Positions 1 through 6,632 of a DNA stretch of 10,494 nucleotides are shown here, piece by piece. The stretch lies in assembly GCA_025774425.1 (NCBI GenBank), contig JALGWA010000056.1, positions 1 through 10,494 on the forward strand. The letters are read 5' to 3'. Source of the stretch: a bacterium. GTDB lineage: Bacteria; Arandabacterota; Arandabacteria; Arandabacterales; JALGWA01. The position numbers and the translations under genes were made by a program. Under the pieces are notes generated by a model that made no database searches, was not told the origin of the DNA, and saw nothing but the letters and a program-made list of their open reading frames with translations. Each line of letters opens with the position of its first letter. Position 1 is the stretch's first letter.

Positions 1-1424
1 CGCCAGGCCTGGATCGCGTATGCCTTGGTCACTCCCCTGAAGCCGTCGGCGATCTTCTCGAGCTTCTCGAGCCGCTTGACGTAGGTCTCCAGCGTCTCGC
101 GCCTCGCACCGGGCCGCGCGCTCGACAGCGCATCGGCCGCCTGGACGAGAACGGATATGGGAGACTCGGTCACGCCGTCGCCGTGATGCGAGGATATGGC
201 ATGCAGGACCGCCGGGTTCTCGCCGTAGCGTTGCGCCAGTTCGGTTCCGATCTCCACATGCGTCCCCTCCGCCTCATGATCGACGGCCTTGCCTATGTCA
301 TGGAGCAGGCCGGCCCGCCTGGCGAGGGAAGGATCGAAACCGAGCTGAGACGCCATCGTGCCGGCGAGGAAGGCGACTTCCTTCGAGTGCTGCAGCACGT
401 TCTGGCCGTAGCTGGTGCGGTACTTGAGCCTGCCGAGGAGCTTGATCAGTTCCGGATGCAGCCCGTGAACACCGACATCGAGCGAGACCTGCTCGCCGGC
501 CTCGCGGATCTTCTCCTCCATCTCCGTCTGGGCCTTGGTAACGATCTCCTCTATGCGCGCCGGATGTATGCGGCCGTCGGCGACGAGACGCTCGAGGGAG
601 ACCCTTGCGATCTCCCGCCTGATCGGGTCGAAACCCGACAGGATCACGGCCTCGGGTGTGTCGTCGATGATGACGTCGATGCCCGTCGCCATCTCGAAGG
701 CCCTGATGTTCCTGCCCTCGCGTCCGATGATGCGGCCCTTCATCTCCTCGTTGGGGAGGTCGACGACCGACACGGTGGACTCGACCACGTGGTCGGCGGC
801 GCATCTCTGGATGGCGAGCGTCAGTATCTCCTTGGCTTCCCGATCGGCTGTGCGCTCGGCCTCTTCCTTGATCTGACGGATGCGCTGAGCCGCGCCCGCC
901 CTCGCCTCCGCTTCCAGATTCCTCATCAGGATCTGCTTGGCCTCTTCCGCCGTCATGCCGGCGATGCGCTCGAGCCGCCTGTTCTCTTCCTCGATGAGGT
1001 TCTTGAGCTGACGCTCCTTCTCGGCATACTCCCTTTCCCTGTTGCCGACCTCGCGCTCGCGCCGCTTCAGGTCGGCCTCCTTCTTGTCGAGGATATCGAC
1101 CTTGCGGTTCAGGTTGGCCTCGCGCTCGCTGAAGCGCTTCTCCAGCCTGCCGAGCTCGGCCTTCCGGGCCTGGGTCTCCCTCTCGAAGTTCTCCTTGGCC
1201 TTGTACCACTGGTCCTTGGCCTCCAGCATCGCTTCGCGCTTGTGGGTCTCGGCCTCCTTCTTGGCCTCCGCGATGATCTTCTCCGCCAGCTTCTCCGTGC
1301 TCATCAGTTTGCTCTCGCTGGTGCGCCTATGCGCGTACCAGCCGAGCAGGAAAATCAACACGCCCACCACCAGCGACGTGATCGGGTGTTGTAGAAGTTC
1401 GACTACCGAGCTCTGTGCAATCAT
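1..1424 (-). CDS. rny: Ribonuclease Y (3' end beyond the window)
   Basis: This is the membrane-anchored endoribonuclease that starts mRNA decay. The frame gives 474 complete codons and is open at position 1; the family is about 520 residues, so roughly 45 C-terminal residues are missing. Residues 15-31 form one hydrophobic membrane segment ([16 protein letters not shown]). Residues about 40-190 are a charged Lys/Glu/Arg coiled coil. The KH domain carries [10 protein letters not shown] at 230-239, followed by [19 protein letters not shown]. The HD domain carries [12 protein letters not shown] with the metal-binding His375-Asp376, then SSHHGD, and [14 protein letters not shown] further on. The ATG at 1424 follows GGAGG (1434-1438) at a 9-nt gap. 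The gene lies 133 bp after zapA. One oddity at the edge is YAIQAW where the family has YAIQAG. The identification is secure. Confidence 0.96.
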   Translation of the reverse strand, partial: MIAQSSVVELLQHPITSLVVGVLIFLLGWYAHRRTSESKLMSTEKLAEKIIAEAKKEAETHKREAMLEAKDQWYKAKENFERETQARKAELGRLEKRFSEREANLNRKVDILDKKEADLKRREREVGNREREYAEKERQLKNLIEEENRRLERIAGMTAEEAKQILMRNLEAEARAGAAQRIRQIKEEAERTADREAKEILTLAIQRCAADHVVESTVSVVDLPNEEMKGRIIGREGRNIRAFEMATGIDVIIDDTPEAVILSGFDPIRREIARVSLERLVADGRIHPARIEEIVTKAQTEMEEKIREAGEQVSLDVGVHGLHPELIKLLGRLKYRTSYGQNVLQHSKEVAFLAGTMASQLGFDPSLARRAGLLHDIGKAVDHEAEGTHVEIGTELAQRYGENPAVLHAISSHHGDGVTESPISVLVQAADALSSARPGARRETLETYVKRLEKLEKIADGFRGVTKAYAIQAW

Positions 1425-1557
1425 ATATGGCCACCTCCCACCACTTGTCCTCACTTGCGTTCAGAGTTCACGCATAGAGCAGGTGCACACCGTGGCCTGG
1501 GGCGGGGTGAATAGTCCGGAAGGTCAGCAGGTCCTCACAGAGATAATGCTAGATAAA
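1425..1557. other. Intergenic spacer between zapA and rny
   Basis: This 133-bp gap is the longest non-coding stretch inside the gene cluster. I see no ORF, no clear sigma70 promoter and no hairpin followed by a T-run. On the minus strand there is a weak hairpin with a 5-bp stem (TGCGT/ACGCA, about 1458-1476), an 8-nt direct repeat GTGAGGAC present twice (about 1531-1538 and 1446-1453) and the rny ribosome binding site at 1434-1438. In many proteobacteria the 6S RNA gene follows zapA, but this gap is shorter than a usual 6S RNA of about 180 nt and I cannot draw the long 6S-like hairpin. Confidence 0.5.
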
Positions 1558-1848
1558 TCAAGGGGTTATCTCCTCTAGCTTCTCCTTCATCCGCGAGGTC
1601 GCTGCTTCGATCCCCGATAGGATTCGATTCTTCTCGTCTCTCTCTTTGAACAGCTCTTCAGCGATATTGAGGGCGCCGAGAATAGCGATCTTCGAAAGCG
1701 ACCCCAGCGCCGTGCCCCTGGCGACTTCCTTCATCTTGGCGTCGACGTATCTCGCTATTTCCGCGACATACTCGGGGTCGGCGTCGCCGCTTATCCTGTA
1801 TTCCTGTCCGTATATCTCGACCTTGGTGCTGCCCTTTTCCTCGGGCAC
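1558..1848 (-). CDS. zapA: Cell division protein ZapA
   Basis: ZapA binds FtsZ and cross-links its filaments at midcell. The 96-residue product has the family signature: KVEIYGQEYRISGDADPEY (a short beta hairpin), then VAEIARYVDAKMKEVA, KIAILGALNIAEELF and a charged C-terminal helix. I chose the GTG at 1848 because a perfect AGGAGG (1857-1862) lies 8 nt before it and the length then fits ZapA (about 85-110 residues). The frame is also open to a GTG at 1917, which would add 23 residues (MGWSGRVIQFGR...) that do not look like ZapA. The gene sits 75 bp after the coiled-coil gene in the same direction, a pairing that matches ZapA with a ZapB-type partner. The family call is secure; the start is likely but not certain. 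Confidence 0.92.
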   Translation of the reverse strand: MPEEKGSTKVEIYGQEYRISGDADPEYVAEIARYVDAKMKEVARGTALGSLSKIAILGALNIAEELFKERDEKNRILSGIEAATSRMKEKLEEITP

Positions 1849-1856
1849 CCAGGAAC

Positions 1857-1862
1857 CCTCCT
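1857..1862 (-). promoter_or_regulatory. Ribosome binding site deciding the zapA start
   Basis: AGGAGG lies 8 nt before the GTG at 1848. The same 8-9 nt spacing is seen for the ZapB-like gene, rny and the proposed infC AUC start, so it supports the short form of ZapA over the longer open frame. Confidence 0.7.
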
Positions 1863-1923
1863 CACCGAGCCTGAATACGAATCGTCCGAACTGTATAACC
1901 CGTCCCGACCACCCCACCTATTC

Positions 1924-2196
1924 CTACTGCAAACTGTCGACTTTCGCAAGCATGGAAGCTACTCTTGACTTCAACATCCTGTGATTCTTCTCATAGGCCT
2001 TGTTCCTGGCCATGACTTCGTTTATGTTTCCAACCTCCTTCTCGCTCCTGCGGAGGTCCTTCTCGAGCGAAGCGACCTTCCGTTCGAGCTCCTTATTCCT
2101 CAAAACAAGGTCATCAATCCTCTTCTTGGTGCTTATGTACTTGTCGACGATATCTTCGACCTTCTTCGTAACAGCTTCGAGTTCACCCAGTTGCAT
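1924..2196 (-). CDS. Small coiled-coil protein, ZapB-like
   Basis: The 90-residue product (MQLGELEAVTKKVEDIVDKY...) is almost entirely heptad-patterned, charged helix with no Cys, no Pro and no membrane segment. It has Leu/Ile/Val at repeating positions (IDDLVLRNKELERKVASLEK) and ends in MLAKVDSLQ. Composition, size and position directly before zapA suggest a ZapB-type division factor that bridges ZapA to the wider divisome, but coiled coils are low in information and this rests mainly on context. The ATG at 2196 has GGAGG (2205-2209) 8 nt upstream. A GTG at 2226, 1 nt after the pheT stop, would add ten residues (MNGETVEGAP) but lacks a good ribosome binding site of its own. The gene is probably cotranscribed and translationally linked to pheT. 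Confidence 0.75.
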   Translation of the reverse strand: MQLGELEAVTKKVEDIVDKYISTKKRIDDLVLRNKELERKVASLEKDLRRSEKEVGNINEVMARNKAYEKNHRMLKSRVASMLAKVDSLQ

Positions 2197-2227
2197 CGGG
2201 GCACCCTCCACGGTCTCGCCGTTCACA

Positions 2228-4624
2228 TCAACTCGATCTTAACCTGCCCCCCAGCCGCTTTGCAACACCAAGTTCGATCTTTTTCTGCAGGTCGTTCACC
2301 TCGTCCTCATGGAGCGTTCTCTCGTCGCTCTGGAACACCAGTCGGTATGCGAGGCTCACCGTCCCCTCGGGGATGCGCTCGCCCGTGTAGACATCGAACA
2401 ACTCGAGGCTCCCGAGCAGGGGCGCCCCCTCCGGGGCTATTATCCGCCTGACATCGGCCTCCCTGACGCTCCTCGGCACGATGACCGCGAGGTCCCGCTT
2501 GAGACCGGGAAACCTGGGCGTCTTTTCGTACCGGAGCCCCTCGGGAATGCGCTCCATGAGGGCGTCCAGGTCCACCTCGGCCACGAACACCTTGTGCGCG
2601 ATGTCCATGGCCTCGACTATGGCCGGCAGCACCTCCCCCAGGTGGCCTATCGCGGCCTCGCCGCCGGCGCCCGGCAGCATGACGGTCGCCCTGCGCCCGG
2701 GATGGAGGCCGGCCGGGCCGTCCGTCCCGAAGACGACGCGCACGCCCAGCAAGCGCGTCAGGCTCTCCACGACGCCCTCGACGTCGAAGAAATCGACCTC
2801 CCTGGGCTTCGAGTGCCACGACCGGGGCCGGTCCAGGCCGCACAAGCCGACGGCGAGCGCGTATCTCTCGCGGAAGCCCTCTTCCCCGGCCGCGAATACC
2901 TTGCCTATCTCGAAAACGGCCACGCGTTCGCTCCCCCTGTTGAGATTGCGCGCCATCACCTCGACGATTCCGGGCGTCATGCTCGGCCTCAGGAACGACG
3001 TCTCGACGCCAAGCGGATTCCGCACCCGCACGGCGCCCCTCCGGCCGATCCTGAAGCGGTCCAGGCTGGTCGGACCGACCATGGTATCGGTGAGAACCTG
3101 CGTGATTCCCATGCCGATGAGGGCCTCCTCGATGCGGCCTATGCTGAACAGGCTCCCGTCTCTCCTGCCGTAGCAGCGAGTCGAGGCCTTGGCCTGCTCG
3201 CTGACCCTGTCGTAACCGTAGAGCCTCAGGATTTCCTCGGCGATATCCGCCTCTCCCTCGACGTCGATCCTGCGCGTGGGGACGACGATCTCCAGCTCCT
3301 TGCCCGGGCTTACCAGGAAGCCCAACCTCTCCAGATAGTCGCACATCTCCTGCTCGGGAATGGAGGTGCCGAGGAGGCGGTTGATGCGCTTGGGATCGGC
3401 GAAAATGCGGCGGGGCGGCCGGGGCTCGGGGTAGATGTCGATCCTCCCCGCGTGGAACGGGCATCTGCTCGTACTGCGTATCAGGGAGGCCGCCCTCGCG
3501 AGCACGTAGAGCACCGCCCCGACATCGACGCCGCGCTCGAAGCGGTACGAGGCCTCCGTCGAGATCCCGAGCCGCTTCGACGTGCGACGGATGCGGGCGT
3601 GGTTGAAGAAAGCCCCCTCGAGGAGGATCTGCGTGGTCGAGAAATCGACCTCGGAGTTCTCGCCGCCGATGATGCCGGCTATGGCGATCGGTTTCTCGAG
3701 GTCCGCGATGACCACATCGTCCTGGTCGAGTTCGTATTCATTGCCGTCGATCGCCTTGATCTTCTCGCCAGTCCTGCCCCGGCGCACGACGACCGTCTGC
3801 CCTTCGATCCTGGCGAGGTCGAAGGCGTGCAGGGGATGGCCCGTCTCGAAGAGCACGATGTTGGTCGCGTCGACGACATTGTTGATCGGCCGCAGGCCGG
3901 CGAGGCGGAGCCTGGCCCGGACCTGCGCCGCCGAGCGCCTGACCTCTACCCTGTCGCACACGAGGGCTCCGTACCGCGGGCATCCCTCGACATCCTCCAC
4001 TTCGACCCTGGCCGCACCCGTGTGCTCGGAAGTCTCGGCGGCGAGAGATGGCTCGGGGATGAGGAGTTCCTTGCCGTAGACGGCGGCCAGCTCCCTCGCT
4101 ATGCCGATCAGGCCGAGGCAGTCCGGCCGGTTGGGTGTCACCTCGATCTCGATCACGGGCTCGTCGAGCCCGAGGACTTCAATAAGGTTGCTCCCCGGGG
4201 CGGCGTTGTCGTCGAGGGCCATCAGCTCCTCCCTCGAATCGTCGATCCATGCCTCCCATCCCGAACAGAGGATACACTCGGACGGTACGCCCGAGATCTC
4301 CGCCTGCTCCACCAGGTCGCCGCTCGGCAGCCTGGCGCCCGGAAGCGCGACTGCATAGATCCGCCCTTTCTCGACGTTCGGCGCGCCGCAGACCGACGTA
4401 TGCTGCGCGAAGCCGAGGTTGACGCGCACGACCTTCAAGTCGGGCGCCGACGGATGCGGCTCGACGGCGGTCACCCGCCCGGCGACGAACGAGTCCAGCA
4501 TCTCCCACTCGTTGGGAAGCACCTCGGCGTCGCCGAAACCCAGCATGATGAGCTGGGCGCAGAGCTCCTCCGGGGCGACGTCGATCTTCACGAAGTCCTG
4601 CAGCCACCGGAACGGAACTCTCAT
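2228..4624 (-). CDS. pheT: Phenylalanyl-tRNA synthetase beta subunit
   Basis: This is the beta subunit of the alpha2-beta2 enzyme that charges tRNA-Phe; it binds tRNA and edits mischarged Tyr-tRNA. At 798 residues it is full length. In order: N-terminal MRVPFRWLQDFV; a tRNA-binding OB fold (about 42-153, with HPSAPDLKVVRV and VCGAPNV); EVTPNRPDCLGLIGIARELA (161-180); the B3/B4 editing domain (about 213-385, with LRPINNVVDATN, GHPLHAFDL and STEASYRFERGVD); the B5 domain (about 405-475, ending VPTRRIDVEGEADIAEEI and LYGYDRV); a catalytic-like core; and the C-terminal FDX-ACB anticodon-binding domain (about 702-798, from RFPGLKRDLAVIV). The ATG is 9 nt after pheS, with AAGGA in the gap. The stop is followed at once by the ZapB-like gene. 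I see no broken motif. Confidence 0.98.
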   Translation of the reverse strand: MRVPFRWLQDFVKIDVAPEELCAQLIMLGFGDAEVLPNEWEMLDSFVAGRVTAVEPHPSAPDLKVVRVNLGFAQHTSVCGAPNVEKGRIYAVALPGARLPSGDLVEQAEISGVPSECILCSGWEAWIDDSREELMALDDNAAPGSNLIEVLGLDEPVIEIEVTPNRPDCLGLIGIARELAAVYGKELLIPEPSLAAETSEHTGAARVEVEDVEGCPRYGALVCDRVEVRRSAAQVRARLRLAGLRPINNVVDATNIVLFETGHPLHAFDLARIEGQTVVVRRGRTGEKIKAIDGNEYELDQDDVVIADLEKPIAIAGIIGGENSEVDFSTTQILLEGAFFNHARIRRTSKRLGISTEASYRFERGVDVGAVLYVLARAASLIRSTSRCPFHAGRIDIYPEPRPPRRIFADPKRINRLLGTSIPEQEMCDYLERLGFLVSPGKELEIVVPTRRIDVEGEADIAEEILRLYGYDRVSEQAKASTRCYGRRDGSLFSIGRIEEALIGMGITQVLTDTMVGPTSLDRFRIGRRGAVRVRNPLGVETSFLRPSMTPGIVEVMARNLNRGSERVAVFEIGKVFAAGEEGFRERYALAVGLCGLDRPRSWHSKPREVDFFDVEGVVESLTRLLGVRVVFGTDGPAGLHPGRRATVMLPGAGGEAAIGHLGEVLPAIVEAMDIAHKVFVAEVDLDALMERIPEGLRYEKTPRFPGLKRDLAVIVPRSVREADVRRIIAPEGAPLLGSLELFDVYTGERIPEGTVSLAYRLVFQSDERTLHEDEVNDLQKKIELGVAKRLGGRLRSS

Positions 4625-4633
4625 CTCTCTTCC

Positions 4634-5674
4634 TTATGCATGCATTCCCTGAAACTGCTTCAGGAATCTCAGGTCATTGTCGTAGAGAACCCTCATGTTC
4701 TCTATGCCGTACTTGAGCAACGCCAGTCTCTCGACCCCCATGCCGAAGGCGAAGCCGGTCACGCTCCTCGGGTCATAGCCGGCGTGCCTGAACACATTGG
4801 GATGGACCATGCCGCAGCCCAGCACTTCGACCCATCCGGAGTTCTTGCACAACCTGCACCCCTTGCCGCCGCAGACGAGGCAGGAGATGTCCAGCTCGGC
4901 GCTCGGCTCGGTGAAGGGGAAGAAATGCGGCCTGAACCTGACACGCGTCTCCGTCCCGAAGATCTCGCGTGCGAATGCCGCCAGCGTCCCCTTGAGATCC
5001 GCCATGCTGACCTCGTAGTCCACGTACAGTCCTTCGACCTGGTAGAAGCTGATGACATGCGACGCGTCCGGGGTGTCCCGGCGGTGGCATCTGCCGGGCA
5101 CTATCACCCTGACCGGCGCCGGCTGGGACTTCATGACGCGAATCTGGGCCGGTGAGGTATGCGTTCGCAAGACCAGGCCGTCGGCGACGTAGAAGGAGTC
5201 GTGCTCATCCCGGGACGGATGCCACTCGGGCGTATTGAGGGCGTCGAAGTTGTTGTACTCGGTCTCGATCTCGGGCCCCTCGATCGAGGTGAAGCCCATC
5301 CCGAGGAACACCTCCATGATCTCCCGCATCATCTTGATCGTAGGGTGGCGGCTGCCGATCTCACGGGCTCTGCCGGGCAGGGTTATGTCTACGGACTCTT
5401 CGTGAAGGCTGGCCTCGTCGCGCGCAGCCTTGAGGGCGGCCTTGCGCGCGTCGATCTCGGCCGACAGGGCGCTCTTGGCCGCGTTGAGGAAGCGGCCGAG
5501 TTCCCTTCTCTCGTCGGGGCCCGCCTCGCCCAGTTTCCGGAGGAGCCCAGTCAGCAGGCCCTTGCGACCGAGGTACTTGACGCGGACGGCCTCGAGGTCT
5601 TCGAGGCTCTTCGCGGAAAGGATTTCCTCCTTTGCGTCGCTCTCTAGGCGCCTTGCCTCCTCACTGGGATCCAT
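4634..5674 (-). CDS. pheS: Phenylalanyl-tRNA synthetase alpha subunit
   Basis: This is the catalytic alpha subunit of PheRS, which makes Phe-AMP and Phe-tRNA. The 346-residue product has an N-terminal coiled-coil arm that binds tRNA (to about residue 85, with [11 protein letters not shown]), then the class II core: [19 protein letters not shown] (motif 1), [21 protein letters not shown] and FYQVEGL (motif 2), [10 protein letters not shown], a four-Cys loop (C265, C268, C273, C276) followed by GCGMVHPNV, and [17 protein letters not shown] (motif 3). The start overlaps the end of rplT by 14 nt, so translation is probably coupled. I prefer the ATG at 5674. A TTG at 5686 in the same frame would add MKRP and has a G-rich tract upstream, so it remains possible. 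All catalytic motifs are present. Confidence 0.97.
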   Translation of the reverse strand: MDPSEEARRLESDAKEEILSAKSLEDLEAVRVKYLGRKGLLTGLLRKLGEAGPDERRELGRFLNAAKSALSAEIDARKAALKAARDEASLHEESVDITLPGRAREIGSRHPTIKMMREIMEVFLGMGFTSIEGPEIETEYNNFDALNTPEWHPSRDEHDSFYVADGLVLRTHTSPAQIRVMKSQPAPVRVIVPGRCHRRDTPDASHVISFYQVEGLYVDYEVSMADLKGTLAAFAREIFGTETRVRFRPHFFPFTEPSAELDISCLVCGGKGCRLCKNSGWVEVLGCGMVHPNVFRHAGYDPRSVTGFAFGMGVERLALLKYGIENMRVLYDNDLRFLKQFQGMHA

Positions 5675-6035
5675 AGGCCTTTTCAAGCGCCCCCTTTGCG
5701 GTCTGCACCACTTCCTTGAACGCCGCTTCGTCGTTCACCGCAAGGTCGGCGAGGATCTTCCTGTCGATTGCGACGCCGGCTTTCCTGAGGCCGTCCATCA
5801 GCCTCCCGTAACCGATGCCGTTCATCCTGGCCGCTGCGTTTATTCTCACTATCCACAGGGAACGCATGTCCCTCTTCTTGGTCCTTCTGTCGCGATACGC
5901 GTATGCGAGGGCCCGCCGCACGCTCTCGAGCGCCGTCCTGTAGAGTCTGTGCTTCGAGCCGACATAGCCTTTCGCGGCCTTCAGAACCTTCTTTCTCCTC
6001 CGCCTCGACTGGACGGAGCTCTTAGTTCTCGGCAT
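5661..6035 (-). CDS. rplT: 50S ribosomal protein L20 (bL20)
   Basis: L20 binds 23S rRNA and is needed early in 50S assembly; in other bacteria it also represses its own operon by binding mRNA. The 124-residue product matches the family over its whole length. It has a basic N-terminal arm ([19 protein letters not shown]), [50 protein letters not shown] and the globular end [13 protein letters not shown]. The ATG lies inside the end of infC (14-nt overlap), where rpmI would usually separate the two genes. A purine-rich stretch (GGGGGGAGAGGAAG) precedes the start. No regulatory mRNA structure could be made out by eye. Confidence 0.97.
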   Translation of the reverse strand: MPRTKSSVQSRRRRKKVLKAAKGYVGSKHRLYRTALESVRRALAYAYRDRRTKKRDMRSLWIVRINAAARMNGIGYGRLMDGLRKAGVAIDRKILADLAVNDEAAFKEVVQTAKGALEKAYGSQ

Positions 6036-6618
6036 CTTCCTCTCCCCCCGCCTCCTTCGCCTTCTCGCCGGGCTTCTTCACGAAGCCGGGCTTGGGCGCG
6101 ACTATCATTATGAGGGCGTGGCCCTCCCGCTTGGGCCTGACCTCGACGTTGGCGATCTCCTCGAGGTCCTTGGCTACCCGCTCCATCACCCGCTGACCTA
6201 TATCGAGATGGGTAACTTCCCTGCCCCTGAATATCAAGGAAAACTTGACCTTGTCGTTGTGCTCGAGAAACCTGCGGGCGTGGTTCATCTTGAATTCGTA
6301 GTCGTGCTGCTCGATGCCCGGGCGCATCTTCACTTCCTTGACATGAACGACGTGCTGCTTCTTCTTCGCCTTCCGGGCCTTCTTGCTCTGCTCGTACTTG
6401 TACTTCCCGTAGTCCATTATGCGGCACACGGGCGGGCTCGCGTTGGGAGAGACCATGACGAGGTCGTATCCCCGGTCCCTGGCCGTCTCCAGCGCGTCCC
6501 TGGTGCTCATGACGCCGAGCACCTGGCCCGTCTCGTCGACGAGCCTCACCTGAGGAACCCTTATCCTCTCATTGATCCTCGCTTCTTTTCTCGTACTCCT
6601 GCTCACGGCCCTTTTGAT
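6022..6618 (-). CDS. infC: Translation initiation factor IF-3, probable AUC start
   Basis: IF3 binds the 30S subunit, keeps subunits apart and rejects wrong start codons. The product (198 residues from the AUC) has the N-domain [39 protein letters not shown], a lysine-rich linker ([10 protein letters not shown]), then the C-domain [29 protein letters not shown] and a conserved end, plus an acidic tail ([11 protein letters not shown]). No ATG is near the 5' end. A GTG at 6627 overlaps the Shine-Dalgarno itself. An ATC at 6618 lies 8 nt after a perfect AGGAGG (6627-6632), which makes AUC the best start; a GTG at 6606 is too far downstream. Rare start codons are known for infC (AUU in E. coli, AUC reported in Myxococcus) and let IF3 repress itself. 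The Shine-Dalgarno overlaps the thrS stop. Confidence 0.95.
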   Translation of the reverse strand: MKRAVSRSTRKEARINERIRVPQVRLVDETGQVLGVMSTRDALETARDRGYDLVMVSPNASPPVCRIMDYGKYKYEQSKKARKAKKKQHVVHVKEVKMRPGIEQHDYEFKMNHARRFLEHNDKVKFSLIFRGREVTHLDIGQRVMERVAKDLEEIANVEVRPKREGHALIMIVAPKPGFVKKPGEKAKEAGGEEDAEN

Positions 6619-6624
6619 CTTGCC

Positions 6625-6632
6625 CACCTCCT
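6625..6632 (-). promoter_or_regulatory. Perfect Shine-Dalgarno that decides the infC start
   Basis: AGGAGGTG is fully complementary to the usual 16S rRNA 3' end and overlaps the TAG stop of thrS. It sits 8 nt before ATC (6616-6618) but runs into the GTG at 6625-6627, which therefore cannot be its start codon. A strong Shine-Dalgarno joined to a poor start codon is the arrangement expected for IF3 self-regulation. Confidence 0.75.

Noticed and set aside
1425..1557. Annotating 6S RNA (ssrS) between zapA and rny
   Set aside because: The gap is too short for a usual 6S RNA and the long hairpin with a central bubble cannot be drawn by eye.
183..1578. Plus-strand and other minus-frame open frames over rny (183-1394, 298-1209, 1042-1578)
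   Set aside because: The rny frame on the minus strand explains the region with a membrane segment, KH and HD motifs; the others are low-complexity shadows.
2309..5155. A 948-codon open frame on the plus strand opposite pheT and pheS
   Set aside because: Its product has no recognisable domain and mirrors the codon pattern of the GC-rich genes on the other strand, which clearly encode full PheT and PheS.
6603..6627. GTG at 6627 as the infC start
   Set aside because: It overlaps the Shine-Dalgarno sequence, leaving no spacing; the ATC 9 nt downstream is correctly spaced.
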